Assembly (NCBI RefSeq): GCF_016458275.1
Contig: NZ_JAEMHM010000002.1
Span: 250,001 to 314,000, forward strand
Origin: Geomesophilobacter sediminis
GTDB taxonomy: Bacteria; Desulfobacterota; Desulfuromonadia; Geobacterales; Geobacteraceae
Length of the DNA stretch: 64,000 nt
Direction: 5' to 3'
This document shows, piece after piece, positions 59,502 to 64,000 of the stretch. A program made the translations under genes and the position numbers. The notes under the pieces were generated by a model. It did no database searches, had not been told where the DNA came from, and worked only from the letters and a program-made list of their open reading frames with translations. Every line of letters starts with the position of its first letter. Within the stretch, counting starts at the first letter, position 1.

Positions 59502-61385
59502 TTACGGGCAGGGGACTTGATTGAGGTTGAGCGGGTTGCTCGCACGCCCCGCACTCACGTTCCCCGCCGCATCACGTGCGAAGGCAAAGAGAGTGGTTAC
59601 CCCGCTTGCGATCGGCTGGTAGCTCGTGAGGGAGGGTTGCCAGGTACAGCCGTTGGCGCTGTTGGTCGTCTGGATGCAGTAGGCGGTCACTGCGACATCG
59701 TCGGTTGCGGCGATGGCCACCGGAATGGCTGCTGACGCGTTGGGGGTGAGATAGACGGTGAAGTCCGTGACTACGGGGGGGGTGGTGTCGGTCGCCGTGA
59801 GCGCCCCGATGCCATAGCCATTGGCAAGCTCACTGGTGGTAGGGCGGGTCACGCCATCCCGGTCTTTCCAGGACTCGGTTGCCCCCAGAACCCCCAGGGC
59901 GCGGAGGTCCCCACCGGAGGAGAGGGCTCGGTTGCCCGGCGCCGGGTGATAAGTTGCATCCAGGTAAGGGTGGACGTTGAAGAGGGCGTGGGAGTCCACC
60001 GGGGTCGGGATGTTCGCTGAGAACCAGGAGAACCCCATGTTGTAGTACTGGTTGTAATCCATCGCCAGTCCTACTTCATTCATGAGGGGGGGGGAGTAAT
60101 CTCCGTCCTTGTCCTTCACGTAGTAGGCCCGCCCAGGAATGCCGAAGTTCGTTATCGGCACCGTGTCGTTGAAGAAAAGGTTGTTGAAGAACCGTTCGTT
60201 TTTGCACAGATGGTTGTGCTCTCCCATGGTGTTGCTGGGAAACCCGTTGTACCCGTCGGTCCACAGCTTGTAAAGGCTCTGGGTCCCCCCTCCGTTTACC
60301 ACCGTGTTGTTGTACCAGGTGACGTTGTACCCGTTCCTGCTGGAGAGCGGAGGATCGCAGTTGATTACGATGTTACCCCGTACCGTGACGTTTCTTGCTT
60401 CCGCCAATACCTCCGGCTGATAGGTGGTGGCATGGGCATACATCGTACCCGTGGGGGAGGGCATGATCTCGTTGTCGGCATCGGTCTCGGAGAGGATCCG
60501 GCTGTTGAGGCCTGGGATCTCGGAGGGAGTGTACCGGATGTTGTACCACTCCATGTTTTCCCCGATTTCTATGCCGGCAAAAGGCGCGACCATGTTCTCT
60601 ATCCTGTTGTTCTCGAAGAGGATGTTCGCCGACCCACCCTTGGCGAAAAAGCCCAGATGCGGGCTGGGATTTGGCGGGGTGAGGTCGTCGTGCATCCAGT
60701 TGTTGCGGACGATCCCACCGTAGATCCCGTTCATCTGCATGGTGGAGTGCCCGGCGGGAGTAGTCGATACGTTATACATGTTGTTGTTCTCGACCAGGAC
60801 GTTGTTGCCGTGACCGGTTTTCACCGCGTCCATTTTGCAGTCGTGGATGTAGTTGTTGCGGATGATCAGGTTGTCGATCCCGTTCGCGTTGTACAGCCGG
60901 GTGCCGTATCCCCCCCAGTTGCCGTACGAAAGGGCGGGGTCATATGAGCCGTAGGTGTCACCGTCGGCTTGAATCCCGATGAGGGAGCAGTTGCGGACCT
61001 CCAGTCCGTCGATGACGATGTTTGGATAGGCGACGTAGATGCAGCTTGCCGCTTGGTTGCTGCCGTCGATGATGGCGCTCAGCGGTGTCGGATACGAAGT
61101 TATGGTGATCGGATTGCCGGCGGTGCCCCCATGCACCGGGGTCACCACCCCCGTGCAGTGGTCAGTACAGCGGGAGGCGACGAAATCCTTTCCGTATACT
61201 CCGGCCATCAGCCTTATGGTATCGCCCGGTTGGGCGGCCCTCAGGGCGGAACTCACGTTGCGAAACGGAGTGGACAGGGAGCCGTTTCCGAAAGGGGAGG
61301 GGCGGGTTGCCGTCACATAGAGGTCGCTTCCCCACGCGGGGATCGACAAGAACAATACGGCCATCACGGTTGTTATAAATCTCAT
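59502..61385 (-). CDS. Secreted right-handed beta-helix repeat protein
   Basis: This 627-residue secreted protein has a signal peptide (MRFITTVMAVLFLSIPAWGS). A pectate-lyase-like right-handed beta-helix spans about 50-490, with repeats such as VIDGLEVRNCS, LIIRNNYIHDC, VLVENNNMYNV and GIVRNNWMHDD. A C-terminal domain of about 90 residues after TDTTPPVV is of Ig/bacterial surface type and ends in GRASNPLNLNQVPCP. It probably binds or cleaves a surface polysaccharide, perhaps the EPS made upstream. The ATG at 61385 follows GGGAG. The gene at 62863 is a close paralogue. Confidence 0.88.
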   Translation of the reverse strand: MRFITTVMAVLFLSIPAWGSDLYVTATRPSPFGNGSLSTPFRNVSSALRAAQPGDTIRLMAGVYGKDFVASRCTDHCTGVVTPVHGGTAGNPITITSYPTPLSAIIDGSNQAASCIYVAYPNIVIDGLEVRNCSLIGIQADGDTYGSYDPALSYGNWGGYGTRLYNANGIDNLIIRNNYIHDCKMDAVKTGHGNNVLVENNNMYNVSTTPAGHSTMQMNGIYGGIVRNNWMHDDLTPPNPSPHLGFFAKGGSANILFENNRIENMVAPFAGIEIGENMEWYNIRYTPSEIPGLNSRILSETDADNEIMPSPTGTMYAHATTYQPEVLAEARNVTVRGNIVINCDPPLSSRNGYNVTWYNNTVVNGGGTQSLYKLWTDGYNGFPSNTMGEHNHLCKNERFFNNLFFNDTVPITNFGIPGRAYYVKDKDGDYSPPLMNEVGLAMDYNQYYNMGFSWFSANIPTPVDSHALFNVHPYLDATYHPAPGNRALSSGGDLRALGVLGATESWKDRDGVTRPTTSELANGYGIGALTATDTTPPVVTDFTVYLTPNASAAIPVAIAATDDVAVTAYCIQTTNSANGCTWQPSLTSYQPIASGVTTLFAFARDAAGNVSAGRASNPLNLNQVPCP

Positions 61386-61402
61386 GTTGTTCTCCCTGCG
61401 TC

Positions 61403-62572
61403 CTAGTACGGTTGGGCAACCTTCCACGGGTTGGCTGAAATGGCGGCGACTTCTGCGGGGGAGAGTGCCCGGTTATACAGAAGGGTGAAGCCGACACTGC
61501 CGTTTAACCCGTAGTAGGTGGTGTTCGAGGAATCCCGATGGTAGGAGCCGATGGAAAAGGTCCCTTTGTAGGGGGGGGGAGCACCCAGCGTCGAAGCATA
61601 GAAAAGCGCACCGTTGCGGTAGATGCTGACACTGGTCCCCGACACCACCGTCGCCAGGGTGTAGTTCCCCGGGGGGAGGCGGTAGGCAGCTGAGTTGGTC
61701 TCGGTGCCGTTCCACCCCCATCGCATCCGGTAATAGTTGCCGCCGCCGTCTCCGCTTACTCCCAGCCCTATCGCCGGCAAGCCGGAGCCATACACCGACC
61801 AGAACTCCATGTCCTCGTAAGGCGCCAGTGGTTGGACCGTCACGTTCTGCACCACGGTGAAGGCGCTGTTATTCGGGAAAAACCCAGCCGGCGAGGAAAG
61901 GTGGCCATAGACAGTACCGCTCACCCCATGACTGAAAGCCATCCCTGCCGGGACCCAGACCGGCGCAGTGCTCCCCGCATCCAGGAACTGCAGGTCCCCG
62001 TTGGGCACCAGAGAGTGCGCAATGGCGCCGGTGCCTTCATTGAGGAGCCAGCAGCCGAACAGGCCGGCAACGGACCAGTCGCCGTCGGTGCGCAACGCGG
62101 TTCCGAAGGGGGGCTTGGTGGTCCAATCCCGGAGAGCCCCGGTTCCGCTCACCGCGGCCGAAACCGAGGCGATGCCCGATGCCGATGCGGTGAGGATTTC
62201 GCCGGTAGTCCCGGGAACGGTCGGGGCAAAGGCGACCGTACTGGTGCAACTTCCCCCCGCCGCCAGGGTTCCGCTGCAGGTCGTGGAAAGCAGGGTGAAC
62301 GGAGGGGTGAGCCCCCCTTGGGTCACGCCCGTGGCGGCCGTCTGCCCGGAGTTGGAGATGGTGATGGTGAGGTTCTGACTTTTGCCGGTGGAAACGTTGC
62401 TGAAGGCGAGCGTAGTGGGGGAGTAGGCAAGGGCTGGTGGAGTCGGGGGAGCCGTGGCAGTCCAGCAAACTGGAGGAACCGTAGCGGCTTGTGCCTCCTC
62501 AGGGGCTCCCTCAAATAGGCACAACCCCAAGGTTAACGCCGCAAGATAAACGAATCTGCCTAGTGTCCCCAT
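61403..62572 (-). CDS. Secreted protein with choice-of-anchor and LamG-like domains
   Basis: This 389-residue secreted protein has a signal peptide (to about residue 30) and an Ig-like ASPM/SPD-2/hydin-type beta domain (ALAYSPTTLAFSNVSTGKSQ, begun LAYSPTTLAFSNV) at about 50-155. A LamG/concanavalin-like C-terminal domain ends FTLLYNRALSPAEVAAI. These domains bind carbohydrates or proteins at the surface. The ATG at 62572 follows AGGAG. It is 17 bases upstream of the beta-helix gene on the minus strand and so probably co-transcribed. No PEP-CTERM tail is present. Confidence 0.84.
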   Translation of the reverse strand: MGTLGRFVYLAALTLGLCLFEGAPEEAQAATVPPVCWTATAPPTPPALAYSPTTLAFSNVSTGKSQNLTITISNSGQTAATGVTQGGLTPPFTLLSTTCSGTLAAGGSCTSTVAFAPTVPGTTGEILTASASGIASVSAAVSGTGALRDWTTKPPFGTALRTDGDWSVAGLFGCWLLNEGTGAIAHSLVPNGDLQFLDAGSTAPVWVPAGMAFSHGVSGTVYGHLSSPAGFFPNNSAFTVVQNVTVQPLAPYEDMEFWSVYGSGLPAIGLGVSGDGGGNYYRMRWGWNGTETNSAAYRLPPGNYTLATVVSGTSVSIYRNGALFYASTLGAPPPYKGTFSIGSYHRDSSNTTYYGLNGSVGFTLLYNRALSPAEVAAISANPWKVAQPY

Positions 62573-62862
62573 AAACTCTCCTGTCAATAGGTTCGATGCT
62601 GCCAACATCTGCCGGCTGGGCTAGAGCTCTTTGCTGCAAGAGGGAATCTGCCGGCCGGGTTTTTCGTACTGTAAATAGGTGCCGCGAAAAAAACAACGAA
62701 AAAACGTTTAGTTATGGCTCATTGGGGGGAGGTTGGGTTGCGGGGCTACCTGTGAGGGGATGCTGGGGTGGCAGGGCGAGCGGATGCCCGGGGCCGGGCT
62801 TGGGTGCGAAACTGCAACCCTGCCGGGACCCGGGGAACGTCAGTGGTCATGACTGCTGGAGG
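62573..62862. other. Intergenic stretch between the LamG-like and second beta-helix genes
   Basis: No gene is apparent. An A-rich stretch lies at about 62686-62706 and could include the promoter for the minus-strand LamG-like gene. I saw no TGTCGG site and no clear sigma-54 pair. Confidence 0.3.
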
Positions 62863-64000
62863 TCACCGCGGTGCGGCAGTGAGAGCCCCGATGGTGTACC
62901 CCTGGGACAGCTCAAGAGGCGTCGGCCTGGTGACACCGTCCCGATCCTGCCAGGTCTCCGTCGGACCTAAAATCTTCAGCGCCCGGAGGTTGCCACCGGC
63001 ATGAAGGGCGCGGCTGCCACGGAGAGGCCGGTACCCGGGATCGAGCAGCGGGTTCACGTTAAAAAGGGAATGTTGGTCCACCTTGGTCGGGATGTGGGCG
63101 GAGAACCAGGAATACCCCATGTTGTAGTAGAGGTTGTAGTCCATGGCGAGCCCTTCCTCGTTGTACCGGGGCGCCGCGTAGTCTCCGTCCTTGTCCTTCA
63201 CGTAGTAAGCCCGCCCTTTCACCCCGAGGTCCTGCATCGCGACCCGGTCGTTGAGAAAGAGGTTGTTGAAGAACTTCAGGTTCTTGCAGAGGTGGCTGTG
63301 CTCCCCCTTCGTGTTGCTGGGAAAGCCGTTGTAGCCATCGGTCCACAGCTTGTAGAGCGCCTGGCTCCCCCCTCCGTTGATGATCGTGTTGTTGTACCAC
63401 TTGACGTTGTACCCGTTACGGCTGGAAAGCGGGGGATCACAGTTCACCACGATGTTTCCGCGGACCGTGATGTTCCTCGCCTGTGCCAGGACTTCGGGTT
63501 GATAGGTGGGGGCATGGGCATACTTCGGCCCGGTGGGGGAGGGCATGATCTCGTTGTCGGCATCGGTCTGGGACAGGATGCGGTCGTTCAGGCCCGGGAT
63601 CTTGGCCGGGGTGTACCGGGTGTTGTACCACTCCATGTTGTCCCCGATCTCGATCCCGGCATACGGGGGGACCATGTTCTCGACGATGTTGTTCTCAAAG
63701 ACGATGTTTTCGGATCCCCCCTTCATGAAGAATCCGATATGGGGATTGGGGTTTTGTGGCGTGGCGTCGTCGTGCATCCAGTTGTTGCGGACGACCCCTC
63801 CGTAGATGCCGTTCATCTGCATGGTGGAATGTCCGGCCCTGGTGGTCGAGACCCGGTACATGTTGTTGTTCTCGACGCGGACGTTGTTTCCGTGCCCCGT
63901 TTTCACCGCGTCCATCTTGCAGTCGTGGATGTAGTTGTTGCGGATGACGAGGTTGTCGATGCCGTTGGCGTTGTAGAGCCTGGTTCCGTACCCCCCCCAG
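62863..64000 (-). CDS. Secreted beta-helix repeat protein, paralogue (partial)
   Basis: The minus-strand gene enters from beyond the right edge; 379 residues of its C-terminal part are visible. Stretches such as NNYIHDCKMDAVKTGHGNN and MNGIYGGVVRNNWMHDD align with the gene at 59502 at high identity over the whole shared length. It lacks that gene's C-terminal Ig-like domain and ends SQGYTIGALTAAPR. The intervening LamG-like gene makes this a tandem duplication with divergence in the tail. The start codon and signal peptide are outside the window. Confidence 0.85.
   Translation of the reverse strand, partial: WGGYGTRLYNANGIDNLVIRNNYIHDCKMDAVKTGHGNNVRVENNNMYRVSTTRAGHSTMQMNGIYGGVVRNNWMHDDATPQNPNPHIGFFMKGGSENIVFENNIVENMVPPYAGIEIGDNMEWYNTRYTPAKIPGLNDRILSQTDADNEIMPSPTGPKYAHAPTYQPEVLAQARNITVRGNIVVNCDPPLSSRNGYNVKWYNNTIINGGGSQALYKLWTDGYNGFPSNTKGEHSHLCKNLKFFNNLFLNDRVAMQDLGVKGRAYYVKDKDGDYAAPRYNEEGLAMDYNLYYNMGYSWFSAHIPTKVDQHSLFNVNPLLDPGYRPLRGSRALHAGGNLRALKILGPTETWQDRDGVTRPTPLELSQGYTIGALTAAPR

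Overview
The window looks like a high-GC chromosomal segment from a Geobacter-type bacterium (Desulfuromonadia / Geobacteraceae). That placement is inferred from gene content: an XrtA/PEP-CTERM exopolysaccharide (EPS) locus, thiocarboxylate-dependent homocysteine synthesis, a GEMM-I riboswitch of the kind common in Geobacter, and sigma-54-type promoters. No rRNA or tRNA gene was seen.

Region 1 (1-11.5 kb) is sulfur metabolism. After a partial ModC-like ATPase and mnmA, a minus-strand cluster (metY, a ThiS-like carrier, an E1-like enzyme, a JAMM protease, a siroheme reductase, a TusA-like protein) matches the protein-thiocarboxylate route to homocysteine. A divergent plus-strand operon encodes a sulfate ABC transporter (sbp-cysT-cysW-cysA) followed by cysK. 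A REPIN-like palindrome lies between tusA and mnmA.

Region 2 (11.5-32.2 kb) is accessory. It holds two very small proteins, an XrtA-type polysaccharide deacetylase, a cyclic-nucleotide-domain patatin overlapping an acyl-CoA ligase, an XRE/S24-like regulator with both catalytic residues replaced, and a PEP-CTERM-associated acyltransferase preceded by a GEMM-I riboswitch and terminator. These are followed by a GAF protein, a DevCAB/TolC-type tripartite exporter joined to a ThiF-like enzyme and a nitroreductase (plus a possible 45-residue peptide), a PEP-CTERM substrate protein, a second acyltransferase with a frameshifted remnant upstream, and a CAAX-protease-like membrane protein.

Region 3 (33.3-59.5 kb) is a long co-directional EPS operon: PrsT, priming sugar transferase, export protein, chain-length protein, tyrosine kinase, ATPase, outer-membrane barrel, six glycosyltransferases, acetyltransferase, 6-phosphogluconate dehydrogenase, FGGY kinase, two deacetylase-like proteins, O-antigen-ligase-like polymerase, flippase, radical SAM protein and a YdcF-like protein. 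Region 4 (59.5-64 kb, minus strand) encodes two paralogous secreted beta-helix proteins flanking a LamG-like protein; the second runs off the window.

A 17-base motif, TGTCGG-N8-ACA, recurs in the non-coding DNA around the PEP-CTERM genes, twice as direct pairs exactly 30 bases apart, and lies near sigma-54-like -24/-12 elements. I infer that it marks enhancer sites of a PrsR-type activator. The exosortase gene (xrtA), prsK and prsR are not in the window.
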